DNA of 64,000 nt from Legionella gratiana (GTDB lineage: Bacteria > Pseudomonadota > Gammaproteobacteria > Legionellales > Legionellaceae), in the NCBI RefSeq assembly GCF_001467695.1, contig NZ_LNYE01000020.1:492368-556367 (forward strand). Direction: 5' to 3'. Shown here one piece after another: positions 8,392-17,436 of this stretch. A program made the translations under genes and the position numbers. The first letter of the stretch is position 1. Each line of letters starts with the position of its first letter. The notes beneath the pieces are model-generated. The model was not told the DNA's origin. It saw only the letters and a list, made by a program, of their open reading frames with translations, and ran no database searches.

Positions 8392-8414
8392 GAAGAAATT
8401 ACTACTGCCAGAAT

Positions 8415-8443
8415 GCCCGGATGAAGTGAAACGAAATCTGGGC
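8415..8443. repeat. REP-like hairpin
   Basis: GCCCGGAT (8415-8422) pairs with ATCTGGGC (8436-8443) with one G-T wobble, across a 13-base loop. The GCCCGGAT core is typical of bacterial REP elements. It lies just past the stop of the Cys-rich protein gene and could end that transcript. Confidence 0.5.
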
Positions 8444-8579
8444 TGTTCGAAAAGCTCAATATAACGGATTGTGGCTGAGTCTACATTCAGGCTCGATGTA
8501 ATGAACTAAACTTATATCTAAAAAATTACATATACAATATGATCGATTTAAATGATTCAACTAAATTGGAGAAATAGTA

Positions 8580-8807
8580 ATGAACAGAGATAGTTGGATT
8601 AATGAGCTTATAGAATCTGTAAGGAAAATAGAACAACAAATTGAAGAAAAAAGACAAATAATTGGAAACAAAAACTGGGATCCTAGAGACAAGGCATCTG
8701 ACTCAAAAAGTCAACGAGAATATGAACAATGGTTAGATATAATCTTTGATCAAGCACATGAACTAAAATTAAAAATCATAGCATTTATGAAATCACAAGA
8801 GAAATAA
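8580..8807 (+). CDS. Small hypothetical protein, helical
   Basis: 75 residues, highly charged and probably one or two helices (SVRKIEQQIEEKRQIIG, then ELKLKIIAFMKSQEK). TTGGAGAAATAGTA before the ATG supplies a ribosome binding site. It is followed after 63 bases by the 283-residue HEPN-like gene on the same strand, so the two may be co-transcribed. No family recognised. Confidence 0.45.
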   Translation: MNRDSWINELIESVRKIEQQIEEKRQIIGNKNWDPRDKASDSKSQREYEQWLDIIFDQAHELKLKIIAFMKSQEK

Positions 8808-8870
8808 TATTGGGCATTTAACAAGGAATGCAACAACGCACAAACTTTAATTTTATTTGAAGAAAAAATT

Positions 8871-9722
8871 ATGCAAACGATTGATGAGCTAGTAAATAAT
8901 GCTTCAACTCGTTATCGAAATGAACGCACGTTAGAAAGCTATACTCTTTTATGCTCTATTGTGAACTCTAAGAATGAAAGAAAATGGCTTAATGGTGATT
9001 ATAACGATGAACTTAATCCTATTTCCGAGAAAATGAGAGATATAGAGATACAACACGGTTTAAAAGATGATGAAACATTTTTTATATCTGAAGCTCCAAA
9101 GTCTTGGCTAGATCTTGATAAACAATATAATCAGATTATTTTTGAAAAACTGAGTGAAATTTTTTGTACGATTGGATTTCCAGAAATCGGTAAAGAAATA
9201 AAAGAAAATTCTAAAGAGTTCCATAATAAACTTGATAAATATAATATCCATCTTCGCGATTCAATAATTTTAATAAAAAAGGGGACCTCTTTAATCAATA
9301 AAATAAAAGATGAAATGGATATAATATTCGACCAAAACAATATTGAGTTGTCGACATATTTGCTCCTTACTTATGGAATTGAATCTGCGATATGTTTGAT
9401 CATGTTTAAATCCTATTTGTCATTTATTGATGAATTCGAGAAAAGGAAGAAGAACGATATAAATTATAAAAATAAAAAGCCATATAAATTAAGTATTGGT
9501 GATTTACTTGATATCTTTATAGCTCTCCCAACAAGCCCTTTCAATGAACTTGAAGAACGCGAAAAAAGAAATATAACAGAATATTTATCATGTATTAGAA
9601 ATGATTATCATCATCCCTGGAGGTTTGTTCATAAGGAAGTAAGACCAAATCAACAGGAAATAATTAATCTTAAAAAAGCATTTGATGATCTAGTTGCTTG
9701 TGTAGGAGTTGATCCTGGTTGA
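8871..9722 (+). CDS. Hypothetical helical protein with HEPN-like RN-x2-HH motif
   Basis: 283 residues, AT-rich codons, no signal peptide. It is mostly helical, with a hydrophobic helix in the middle (STYLLLTYGIESAICLIMF). Near the C-terminus, CIRNDYHHPW (R243, N244, H247-H248) fits the RX4-6H signature of HEPN domains, which are RNases or nucleotide-binding subunits in toxin-antitoxin and abortive infection systems. That resemblance is my inference; a chance match in a helical protein is possible. The preceding 75-residue protein is the only candidate partner. The accessory setting beside a tRNA gene is where defence genes are often found. Confidence 0.5.
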   Translation: MQTIDELVNNASTRYRNERTLESYTLLCSIVNSKNERKWLNGDYNDELNPISEKMRDIEIQHGLKDDETFFISEAPKSWLDLDKQYNQIIFEKLSEIFCTIGFPEIGKEIKENSKEFHNKLDKYNIHLRDSIILIKKGTSLINKIKDEMDIIFDQNNIELSTYLLLTYGIESAICLIMFKSYLSFIDEFEKRKKNDINYKNKKPYKLSIGDLLDIFIALPTSPFNELEEREKRNITEYLSCIRNDYHHPWRFVHKEVRPNQQEIINLKKAFDDLVACVGVDPG

Positions 9723-9861
9723 TGAAGAATATATGAACCTTTAGGTCAAGTATCAATGCACTTAGTGTTAGGAATTTCTGAAATTTCCTTCAAACTTCGA
9801 CACATATTCGACACGTAAAATTTAAGGTTTGATTGAGTTTCGCCAAAACCCATACTGGGAT

Positions 9862-9937
9862 TGGCTCCCCGGACAAGACTCGAACTTGTGACCTAATGAT
9901 TAACAGTCATCCGCTCTACCGGCTGAGCTACCGGGGA
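9862..9937 (-). tRNA. tRNA-Asn (anticodon GUU)
   Basis: On the minus strand the acceptor arm TCCCCGG (9937-9931) pairs with CCGGGGA (9872-9866), followed by G and an encoded CCA (9864-9862). The D arm TAGCTCAGCCGGTAGAGC, the anticodon loop with CTGTTAATC (anticodon GTT) and the T arm GTTCGAGTC are all present. Total 76 nt including CCA. The 3' end faces the accessory region at 4.4-9.7 kb. Confidence 0.95.
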
Positions 9938-10020
9938 ATGTGGGCGAATCTTAAAACGATTCTGGCTGGGGGTCAAGTAGATTTAATAATAATTTTTTAA
10001 ATCTGATTTATTTTGAGAAT

Positions 10021-10070
10021 TTTCGTTTAACTATTAAACGAAAAATGGTCCTCGCTTACCAGCAGCGAGG
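10021..10070. terminator. Double hairpin downstream of the aminotransferase gene
   Basis: Two dyads sit side by side. CGTTTAA-CTA-TTAAACG at 10024-10040 is flanked by TTT and AAAA. CCTCGCT (10050-10056) pairs with AGCGAGG (10064-10070). Read on the minus strand the second stem leads into a T-run, so it can end the aminotransferase transcript; the first may act in the tRNA direction or both ways. Confidence 0.6.
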
Positions 10071-10084
10071 AACGGATTTAGAAT

Positions 10085-11263
10085 TTATTTGCAAAAATCT
10101 TGAAGACGATTGAGTGCATCTTGGAGTATTTCCATACTGGTCGCAAAGGAAAGACGAATACAGCCTTCGTTACCGAAAGCGGATCCTGGGACTAACGCGA
10201 CTCCTGCTTCAGTTAACAATTTTTCTGAAAATTCGAGGTCATTGGCATAACCGCGTTTTTCAATAATGGCTTGTACACTGGGGAAAATGTAAAAAGTTCC
10301 ATCAGCTGGGATGACCTCGATTCCAGGGATATCTTGTAATCGTGAAGCGACAAAATCATGTCTTTGATGAAAGGCTTTTACCATTTCTAAAACACTCTCG
10401 TGACCGCCAGTTAATGCAGCTACTGCTGCTCTTTGCGCAATCGAGCAAGGGTTTGAGGTGGATTGAGATTGAATGGTTTTCATTGCATTCATTAAAGAGG
10501 CAGGGCCCGCAGCATATCCTATGCGCCATCCAGTCATGGCATAGGCTTTGGAGACTCCATTGAGTACGATGGTTCTGTCGTATAACTCAGGACAGGCGTT
10601 AAGAATATTCGCAAAAGGTTGGCTCCAAAGAATATGTTCGTACATATCATCAGTTGCAATAACAATTTGTGGGTGTTTTTTCAATACCTCAGCCAATGCG
10701 TTTAATTCATCTAATGTGTACGCTACCCCCGAAGGATTCGATGGACTGTTTAAAAAGATCAGCCGTGTTTTAGAAGTAATAGCTTGTTCTAATTGCTGAG
10801 CATTGATTTTGTAGCGTTGCGCAGGCGTTGTTGAAATAACTACTGGAATTGCATCAGCGAGTAAGACCATATCTGGATAAGAAACCCAGTAAGGGGCAGG
10901 AATAATGACTTCGTCACCGGGATTAAGTAATGCTTGGCAAAGATTATAACAACTTTGTTTTCCACCCACGGAGACTAAAATTTGATTCAGTTGATAATCA
11001 AGACCATTATCTTTCTTAAATTTATTCTTAATGGCTTCCTTTAATTCAGGTATTCCATCTACTGCGGTATACTTAGTATGACCTTGCTGAATGGCAAGAA
11101 TCGCGGCGTCCTTGATGTAATTAGGTGTGTCAAAATCAGGCTCTCCTGTACCTAAATTAATCACATCATGCCCTTGTGCACGCATTTGGGTCGCTTTTGC
11201 AGCTACAGCCAAAGTAGGTGAGGGTTTAACTTTTTGCACGCGTGTTGCCAATGCGATATTCAT
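10085..11263 (-). CDS. aspB: Class I PLP aminotransferase, aspartate aminotransferase type
   Basis: 392 residues, the usual length. Fold-type I landmarks: [12 protein letters not shown] (about 36-47), the cofactor loop [12 protein letters not shown] (about 97-108), [19 protein letters not shown] (about 171-178), and the Schiff-base lysine in [16 protein letters not shown]. It would transfer amino groups between aspartate and 2-oxoglutarate in the cytosol; other amino acids or prephenate are also used in this clade. The start is only 31 bases from the divergent uvrB start, so the two promoters must overlap or lie inside coding DNA. Confidence 0.85.
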   Translation of the reverse strand: MNIALATRVQKVKPSPTLAVAAKATQMRAQGHDVINLGTGEPDFDTPNYIKDAAILAIQQGHTKYTAVDGIPELKEAIKNKFKKDNGLDYQLNQILVSVGGKQSCYNLCQALLNPGDEVIIPAPYWVSYPDMVLLADAIPVVISTTPAQRYKINAQQLEQAITSKTRLIFLNSPSNPSGVAYTLDELNALAEVLKKHPQIVIATDDMYEHILWSQPFANILNACPELYDRTIVLNGVSKAYAMTGWRIGYAAGPASLMNAMKTIQSQSTSNPCSIAQRAAVAALTGGHESVLEMVKAFHQRHDFVASRLQDIPGIEVIPADGTFYIFPSVQAIIEKRGYANDLEFSEKLLTEAGVALVPGSAFGNEGCIRLSFATSMEILQDALNRLQDFCK

Positions 11264-11294
11264 TTATTTCTCCTGTGAGATATACTATAAAGAT

Positions 11295-13286
11295 ATGAAA
11301 GATTTATTTAAAATTTACGCCGATTATCAACCTGCCGGTGACCAGCCAACTGCCATAGCCTCATTAATCGATGGCCTGAAATCAGGTTTGGCCAAACAAA
11401 CCCTTTTAGGTGTCACTGGTTCAGGTAAAACCTTTACTATAGCACATGTAATTCAAGCTATGCGAAGGCCTACTTTAATTATGGCTCCTAATAAAACGCT
11501 TGCTGCCCAGCTTTATGGTGAATTCAAAGCTTATTTTCCGGATAATGCGGTGGAATATTTTGTTTCCTATTATGATTATTATCAGCCGGAAGCTTATGTG
11601 CCTTCTTCAGATACCTTTATTGAAAAGGATTCATCCATCAATGACCACATAGAGCAAATGCGTTTGTCTGCAACCAAAGCCTTAATTGAACGTAAAGATG
11701 CCATTATCGTTGCAACTGTTTCGGCAATTTATGGTTTGGGTGATCCTGATTCTTATTTGCGTATGGTATTACATCTTTCCCGCGGAGAACAATCCGATCA
11801 GCGTAAAATTTTAAGACGACTCGCTGAAATGCAGTACACTCGCACCAATTTCTCTCTAGAACGTGGTCAATTTCGTGTGCATGGCGATGTTATTGATATT
11901 TTTCCCGCTGATTCCGAAAAAGAGGCAATACGTGTTGAGTTATTTGATGATGAAGTAGAAAATATTGCTCAATTTGATCCGCTAACTGGCGAAATTTTGC
12001 ACCGCTTACCTCGGGTTACCGTTTTTCCTAAAACCCATTATGTCACACCGCGTGAACGTATTTTGCAAACTGTCGATTGGGTGAAAGAGGAACTGCAAGA
12101 ACGCTTGGTTGAGTTTAAGGAACAAAATAAATTAGTTGAGGCACAGCGCTTAGAACAACGCACGTATTTTGATATCGAGATGATGTTGGAGTTGGGATAT
12201 TGTTCCGGTATCGAAAATTATTCACGTTATTTATCGGGACGAGAGGCAGGTGAACCTCCGCCTACTTTATTTGATTATTTGCCGGACGAGGCGCTATTGA
12301 TTATCGATGAGTCTCATGTCACCGTGCCTCAAATTGGAGGAATGTATCGGGGTGATCGCTCACGTAAAGAAACTTTAGTGCAATACGGTTTTAGGCTTCC
12401 TTCCGCGCTGGATAATCGACCGTTACGGTTCGAAGAATTTGAAGCGCGTTCACCACAAACGATTTACATTTCGGCAACGCCAGGTTCTTATGAACAAGAA
12501 CATGCTGATAATGTTGCTGAACAAGTCGTTCGCCCAACAGGCCTTGTGGATCCTGAGGTGGAAATTCGTCCAGTTCGTACTCAAGTCGATGACTTAATGT
12601 CGGAAATTCGCCAAGTGATCCAACACGATGGACGAGTTTTAGTGACTACTTTAACGAAACGAATGGCAGAAGATTTAACCGATTATCTGAATGAGCATGG
12701 AGTTAAGGTGCGTTATTTGCATTCGGATATTGATACTGTAGAACGAGTAGAAATAATTCGTGATTTGCGGTTAGGTGTTTTTGATGTTTTAGTAGGGATT
12801 AATTTATTACGTGAAGGTTTGGATATGCCCGAAGTTGCTTTGGTAGCTATTCTTGATGCAGATAAAGAAGGATTTTTACGTTCCGATCGTTCTTTGATCC
12901 AAACTATAGGGCGTGCTGCACGTAATATGAAAGGACGAGCAATTCTCTATGCCGACAAAATAACCGGTTCCATGCAAAGAGCTTTGGAAGAAACAAACCG
13001 AAGGCGCGAGAAACAAAAAGCGTTTAATGAAGCGCATGGGATTACACCTAAAGGAATTAATAAATCCATATCAGACATTATGGAAGGCGCTTACGCAGGA
13101 AAGCGCAAAGCCGTAGTTGCAGAATCGATCCCAGAATATAAGCATTGGTCAACTCAAGAGTTAATGAAACACATTAATACTCTGGAAAAGCAAATGTATT
13201 TACATGCTAAAAACATGGAGTTTGAAGCGGCTGCGAAAGTTCGTGATGAATATCTTTTATTAAAGAAACAACTGGTGCAAGGATAG
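11295..13286 (+). CDS. uvrB: UvrABC excision repair helicase subunit B
   Basis: 663 residues from ATG 11295 ([20 protein letters not shown]), the family's normal length. The frame stays open for 56 codons upstream, but that extension is antisense to the aminotransferase gene and is not UvrB-like. Walker [11 protein letters not shown], the DNA-clamping beta-hairpin [15 protein letters not shown], the DESH box in [16 protein letters not shown], helicase motifs QTIGRAARN, and a C-terminal UVR motif ([21 protein letters not shown]) are all there. It verifies damage after UvrA loading and recruits UvrC. 6S RNA is encoded on the opposite strand immediately behind the stop codon. Confidence 0.97.
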   Translation: MKDLFKIYADYQPAGDQPTAIASLIDGLKSGLAKQTLLGVTGSGKTFTIAHVIQAMRRPTLIMAPNKTLAAQLYGEFKAYFPDNAVEYFVSYYDYYQPEAYVPSSDTFIEKDSSINDHIEQMRLSATKALIERKDAIIVATVSAIYGLGDPDSYLRMVLHLSRGEQSDQRKILRRLAEMQYTRTNFSLERGQFRVHGDVIDIFPADSEKEAIRVELFDDEVENIAQFDPLTGEILHRLPRVTVFPKTHYVTPRERILQTVDWVKEELQERLVEFKEQNKLVEAQRLEQRTYFDIEMMLELGYCSGIENYSRYLSGREAGEPPPTLFDYLPDEALLIIDESHVTVPQIGGMYRGDRSRKETLVQYGFRLPSALDNRPLRFEEFEARSPQTIYISATPGSYEQEHADNVAEQVVRPTGLVDPEVEIRPVRTQVDDLMSEIRQVIQHDGRVLVTTLTKRMAEDLTDYLNEHGVKVRYLHSDIDTVERVEIIRDLRLGVFDVLVGINLLREGLDMPEVALVAILDADKEGFLRSDRSLIQTIGRAARNMKGRAILYADKITGSMQRALEETNRRREKQKAFNEAHGITPKGINKSISDIMEGAYAGKRKAVVAESIPEYKHWSTQELMKHINTLEKQMYLHAKNMEFEAAAKVRDEYLLLKKQLVQG

Positions 13287-13287
13287 C

Positions 13288-13438
13288 CCCGACAGACATG
13301 GATTATGAACCCTTTCGGTTCAAGTGGGTAGCGGATGAATCGGTTCAGGCTTCCCACTCAGGGTGGGCTTGCACAACGCCGATTTCAGGATGCTTCCCAT
13401 GCTGTTAGCATTGGTTCTAAAATCACTTGCTATCGGGT
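13288..13438 (-). ncRNA. ssrS: 6S RNA
   Basis: Read on the minus strand, about 150 nt fold into one long rod. The 5' CCCGATAG (13437-13430) pairs with the 3' CTGTCGGG (13295-13288). The apical part has GGCGTTGTGCAAGCCCAC, then the hairpin CCCAC...GTGGG and GTGGGAAGCCTGAA, matching the 6S GAAGCCTNAA block. The 3' side has CACTTGAACC-GAAA-GGGTTCA (around 13322-13306), matching the gammaproteobacterial CTTGAACC/GGTTCAAG hairpin. 6S binds sigma-70 RNA polymerase and damps transcription in stationary phase. A good promoter lies just upstream. In E. coli ssrS follows zapA; here it is beside uvrB, about 10 kb from zapA. Exact ends are inferred. Confidence 0.85.
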
Positions 13439-13445
13439 TAAGTAG

Positions 13446-13476
13446 ATTATAACATGGCCAGCTTGATTAAAGTCAA
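13446..13476 (-). promoter_or_regulatory. Promoter of 6S RNA
   Basis: On the minus strand TTGACT (13476-13471) and TATAAT (13451-13446) with a TG one base before the -10 box form an extended -10 promoter; the spacer is 19 bp, a little long. Transcription would start near 13438-13439, at the base of the terminal stem of 6S RNA. Confidence 0.65.
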
Positions 13477-13584
13477 GAATAAGAGAAAAAGTCTGTATAT
13501 TTTTTATCGTGCATATAACGGTGTCAATAAAATCAAATTATGAAGTAGAGTAATGCTGCTTTTGACACACAAGAGGAGGGCGTT

Positions 13585-14139
13585 ATGGTAGCAACCTTGT
13601 CAACTATGCTTCCACTGGGGAGCAAGGCTGCTGATTTTAATTTAGTCGATACACGGAACAATCAAATGGTGTCTTTGGCACAAAGTAGATCATCTATTGC
13701 AACCGTCATTATGTTTCTGTGTAATCATTGTCCTTTTGTCAAGCATATTCAAGTGAAGCTCGTTGAGTTAGCTGAAAATTATCAAAAACAAGGGATCCAA
13801 TTTATAGCGATCAGTTCAAATGATGCGGAAAAATACCCTGCAGATGGTCCAGAAAAAATGTGCCTCGAAGCAGAGCAATTTCACTATCCTTTTCCTTATT
13901 TGTATGATGAAACCCAAGACGTTGCTAAAGCCTATAGTGCAGCATGTACGCCTGATTTTTATATTTTTGATAAAGAGTTACTCTGTGTTTATAGAGGTTG
14001 CTTTGATGAGTCAACACCCGGTAATAATAAACCGGTAACGGGTTCACATTTACAAAATGCACTAGAAAGCATACTGGCTGGAAAACCTGTCAGTGCGGAA
14101 CAAAAACCGAGTATTGGGTGTAATATTAAATGGAAGTAA
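13585..14139 (+). CDS. Thioredoxin-fold peroxiredoxin-like protein (AhpC/TSA-redoxin family)
   Basis: 184 residues. SKAADFNLVDTRNN opens the thioredoxin fold, and the active-site region is FLCNHCPFVKHI (about 43-54), a CxxC variant typical of the alkyl hydroperoxide reductase-related redoxins. The cis-Pro segment ACTPDFYIFD is at about 114-123. No signal peptide, so cytosolic. It would reduce peroxides or disulfides. GAGGAGGGCGTT gives a strong ribosome binding site. It stands alone between 6S RNA and ispB. Confidence 0.8.
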   Translation: MVATLSTMLPLGSKAADFNLVDTRNNQMVSLAQSRSSIATVIMFLCNHCPFVKHIQVKLVELAENYQKQGIQFIAISSNDAEKYPADGPEKMCLEAEQFHYPFPYLYDETQDVAKAYSAACTPDFYIFDKELLCVYRGCFDESTPGNNKPVTGSHLQNALESILAGKPVSAEQKPSIGCNIKWK

Positions 14140-14286
14140 ATTCTTTTTTTTGATCTATAATAAAAATTATAAATCATTTTAGGGCATCCCTACTATTTAA
14201 CCCTTGCATGATGCTATAGAGAATGTATTGACATTGAATATATTCCCAGCTTAGCATGCAAAAGATATTTTATTTATGGATACGTA

Positions 14287-15255
14287 ATGGGAATTGATCA
14301 TTTACGCGATTTAGTGAGTGAAGATTTTGAAGCAGTTAATCATTTAATCATTGAAACAATAAAATCTCCTATCCAATTAATCGATGATATAGCTCATCAT
14401 GTTATCCAAAGCGGTGGTAAACGTTTACGATGCTTGTTAGTTCTTTTAGCAAGCCGTACCTGTGGTTATGAAGGAAAAGAGCATATCATGCTTGCAGCAA
14501 TGATTGAATTTTTCCATACAGCTACTCTATTGCATGATGATGTGATCGATGATTCAACCCTTCGTCGCGGTCGAGAAACGGCCAACAAAATATGGGGCAA
14601 TAAGGCAAGTATTTTAGTGGGGGATTATTTATTCACCAAATATTTGGAGCTTATGGTTGAGGTTGGTGATATCGATATTATTCAGCTACTTATTGGTATA
14701 GCGCCTCAGATGGGTTGTGGAGAAATCCAGCAATTTTCTAATCGTCATAATTCGAATCTTTCTGTCGAAGAATATTTTGATATGATTCGTGCCAAAACAG
14801 CACTCCTTTTTGCTGCATCCGCTACTATGGGTGCTCTAATCAGTAAATCAAATCATGAAATTCAGAAAGCGATGTATTCTTATGGGTTGCATTTAGGAAA
14901 TGCTTTTCAATTGATTGATGATGCTTTGGATTATTGTTCGGATGCTCAAACAATAGGAAAAAATATTGGGGATGATTTAGCAACGGGTAAAATAACTTTG
15001 CCTTTGCTGCAAGCCCTAAAACATGGCACAGCAGAACAGCAGCTAAAAATAAGAGAAAGTTTAGAGCAAGGAACACTGCTACATTTACCCTCAATATTAG
15101 ATGCTATCGCTGAAACTAAAGCGATTGAATACACCCGAGATATTGCGGATAAAGAAGCTGATTTTGCTATTGATGCCTTAAGTATTTTACCCGATTCAGA
15201 ATATAAAAGCGCGCTTGAAGAATTAGCTCGATATGTTGTTCATCGTAAGCATTAA
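14287..15255 (+). CDS. ispB: Polyprenyl (octaprenyl) diphosphate synthase
   Basis: 322 residues. Both aspartate-rich motifs of trans-prenyltransferases are present: TATLLHDDVIDDSTLRRG (about 78-95) and FQLIDDALDY (about 211-220), with GGKRLRCLLVLLAS near 42-55 for isopentenyl diphosphate binding. It makes the ubiquinone side chain from isopentenyl and farnesyl diphosphates; the later ubiH/ubiI genes in the window use the same end product. Chain length cannot be read from the sequence, so octaprenyl is by family. It is not linked to rplU-rpmA as in many relatives. Confidence 0.9.
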   Translation: MGIDHLRDLVSEDFEAVNHLIIETIKSPIQLIDDIAHHVIQSGGKRLRCLLVLLASRTCGYEGKEHIMLAAMIEFFHTATLLHDDVIDDSTLRRGRETANKIWGNKASILVGDYLFTKYLELMVEVGDIDIIQLLIGIAPQMGCGEIQQFSNRHNSNLSVEEYFDMIRAKTALLFAASATMGALISKSNHEIQKAMYSYGLHLGNAFQLIDDALDYCSDAQTIGKNIGDDLATGKITLPLLQALKHGTAEQQLKIRESLEQGTLLHLPSILDAIAETKAIEYTRDIADKEADFAIDALSILPDSEYKSALEELARYVVHRKH

Positions 15256-15311
15256 ATTTATTAAGTACTCAATATGATCTATCAACTTTATTCGTCACAT
15301 GGAACCTAATT

Positions 15312-17432
15312 ATGGAAGATCTCGATACACTTCTAAAACCTTTTTGGGGTTCTGAAAAATGGATCCTGGAGGGATGGAACAAAATCACCGATGACGAACG
15401 AAAAGACATCAAAAATCGAGTAGAAAAGCTATTTAAAAATGGTCTACCTTTTGCAATAAAACATGACAAGCTTCTGTATCTTTATATTTTCTCGTTAATG
15501 GCGCAATTGGAGGTTTTGGGTATTCAATTACCTATGCGTTTTGAAGATAAAATGCATAACCCAGAGTTAAAAAAACGGATGCGTGCTCAATTAGTAGATG
15601 AAATTTATCATGCTATTGTTTTTACCAAAATTATATTTACGCTCTGTGCACCTTATGCTACACCTCCCGCTTATAACGAAGAAATTGAACGTATTTGTGA
15701 ATTCATTCGTGCCCAAGATTGCCTCAAAGTAGGTATGGTTGTTATGAATTTAGTTTGCGAAGGTTTGGTTGAAGAGGTTTTTAATATTTTTTACAAGTAC
15801 GGTGTCGCAGCGGAGCTTTTTGAACTCATTATTGAAGATGAGCATCGACACGTTTGTGAAGCTGATTTGTATCGAGAAATTGGTCTACCTGACAAAGAGA
15901 TCTTAGCAGAGAAACTGCAAGCATTAGAAGAACTCCTTATTTCTGCCTTTTCACTACAGCCCAAATATGATGTGGCACTCAGTGTATTAATTGGTCCAAG
16001 GGGTACTGGTGAGTTTCTTTTAGCTTTACAAGAGAAGCATATTCGTCAACTCAAAAAGATAGATATGGTTCCAAGTGAGCGATGGGAGTTGGTTTTCCAA
16101 CTGGCTCCTGAAGCTTTGGCCGAATTAGAACCTCATAAAGAAGAGTTGACTCGAGAAGCTGAGCTTGAAATCTATGAAGTGGAAATGACACCACTGAAAA
16201 GAATTTTTATGTACCAATTAGATAACCCTGGTGATCCTACCACCGTTGCTCACTTTAATATTGATGTGAGCAATTTCGGTTATTTTGATAATAGATATCC
16301 ACCTGAACTTTTAACAACCTTAATGATGCAGGCAGTGAGCCATATGGGAGCCGCTGAGGATTCGTTTCGTAATTTTCTAAGTTATAAAAAAATGTATCGT
16401 ACTCGAGGCGCTTACGTTGCGCTTTATCAGAAATTACCCGGTTGTGGAGATCACTTGGCTACTATCTTTTTTAGAGATTGTCATGAACTAAGTCCAATTG
16501 AGATGCTTCCGCGTATCAAACGTACCCTAGAAATGATGGTGTATTGCTACAAAAAAAGAGAGCAAGTTGAGAAAGAACATCCAGAGCTTAAGCAACGCTT
16601 AGATGACTTGCTTTATGAATATGCACACGATGTTTACCCTTGCCCCATCCCAGTCAGTTATGGAGCATATATAGCTAATGCTGGAGAGTATGGCTACGAA
16701 CAGGTTGTAGCTCCTTTACTGAAACAGACGTGCTTGCAACTTACGCTACTGGCTGTAGATCGAAAACCAGTTTGGAATAACGAAACACGGGCATTTGAAC
16801 CCCTCGATGTATTACCTGTATCACTTAGTGCAGATGGTCGAATTTTTGACGGAACTTTGCCTATTCCCAAGCTGCTTAATGAGTCTTTTCAATTAATGTT
16901 TGAAAACATGAAAGAACGGATGAACAGTTCATTAAGTGATAGTGATATAGCCGAGGCGCTTTACAAGGAAAAAGCGGACAAAATTGCTGAAACTCTATTA
17001 ACCAAAGATAAGATTAAACGGGGTGAAAAAATCGCTGCTTACTTAGCGAGTAAAAAAATAGTGATGAAAGAAGCACGAAGAGTATTCGGAGATGATATTG
17101 AAGATTTCGAGTTATATGGTGAAAAGTTATCACAATACTCTGACTTTAAAAATATTGCCAATAATCTCTTGCTTGATTATTTAGGGTTTAACGCAGAAGA
17201 AGCTGCAAAAAACGAAAAGCTGACACGAATGATCGATAAAATGTTGGCTGAAAATGTAGAGATGGGATATCGCATATTGTCAACCTTACAAACTCTATGG
17301 CTTGATTATGTAGACATTGAAGCTGTATTTAATACTGCCTATAAAAAAGTAGCACAAACACGGCTCATTAAATTAGCCAAATTTATCCCTACTATTGGCA
17401 AACGTTTAAAATATGATGAGCCTGAAGAGTGA
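15312..17432 (+). CDS. Ferritin-like diiron domain fused to an E2 acyltransferase-like domain
   Basis: 706 residues. Residues about 30-200 are helical and carry a diiron pattern: E67, E97-x2-H100 (VDEIYHAI), E150 with E154/E155, and E177-x2-H180 (EDEHRH). After a helical linker, residues about 300-535 resemble the catalytic domain of 2-oxoacid dehydrogenase E2 acyltransferases: FNIDVSNFGYF, SYGAYIANAGEYGYEQVVAP, and LSADGRIFDG (505-514). The usual DHR-x2-DG catalytic histidine is replaced by Gly (D508-G509), so acyl transfer by the normal mechanism is unlikely. The tail (535-706) is helical with Lys-rich stretches. The start ATG 15312 lies 56 bases after ispB. Function unknown; the domain calls are by motif only. 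Confidence 0.65.
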   Translation: MEDLDTLLKPFWGSEKWILEGWNKITDDERKDIKNRVEKLFKNGLPFAIKHDKLLYLYIFSLMAQLEVLGIQLPMRFEDKMHNPELKKRMRAQLVDEIYHAIVFTKIIFTLCAPYATPPAYNEEIERICEFIRAQDCLKVGMVVMNLVCEGLVEEVFNIFYKYGVAAELFELIIEDEHRHVCEADLYREIGLPDKEILAEKLQALEELLISAFSLQPKYDVALSVLIGPRGTGEFLLALQEKHIRQLKKIDMVPSERWELVFQLAPEALAELEPHKEELTREAELEIYEVEMTPLKRIFMYQLDNPGDPTTVAHFNIDVSNFGYFDNRYPPELLTTLMMQAVSHMGAAEDSFRNFLSYKKMYRTRGAYVALYQKLPGCGDHLATIFFRDCHELSPIEMLPRIKRTLEMMVYCYKKREQVEKEHPELKQRLDDLLYEYAHDVYPCPIPVSYGAYIANAGEYGYEQVVAPLLKQTCLQLTLLAVDRKPVWNNETRAFEPLDVLPVSLSADGRIFDGTLPIPKLLNESFQLMFENMKERMNSSLSDSDIAEALYKEKADKIAETLLTKDKIKRGEKIAAYLASKKIVMKEARRVFGDDIEDFELYGEKLSQYSDFKNIANNLLLDYLGFNAEEAAKNEKLTRMIDKMLAENVEMGYRILSTLQTLWLDYVDIEAVFNTAYKKVAQTRLIKLAKFIPTIGKRLKYDEPEE

Positions 17433-17436
17433 TGAC

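Noticed and set aside
7145-8443. CRISPR array
   Set aside because: The repeats are inverted REP-type hairpins, not regularly spaced direct repeats; no cas gene in the window.
9862-9937. att site duplicate of the tRNA-Asn 3' end
   Set aside because: I looked for a second copy of the 3' segment at the left border of the accessory block and found none.
11127-11294. N-terminal extension of uvrB by 56 codons
   Set aside because: Lies antisense to the aminotransferase gene and is not part of UvrB proteins; ATG 11295 gives the standard N-terminus.
13154-13357. Minus-strand open frame across the uvrB end
   Set aside because: Shadow frame overlapping uvrB and 6S RNA.
13288-13438. Plus-strand riboswitch or leader for the redoxin gene
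   Set aside because: The conserved blocks and the promoter fit 6S RNA on the minus strand; plus-strand reading only gives the mirror hairpins.
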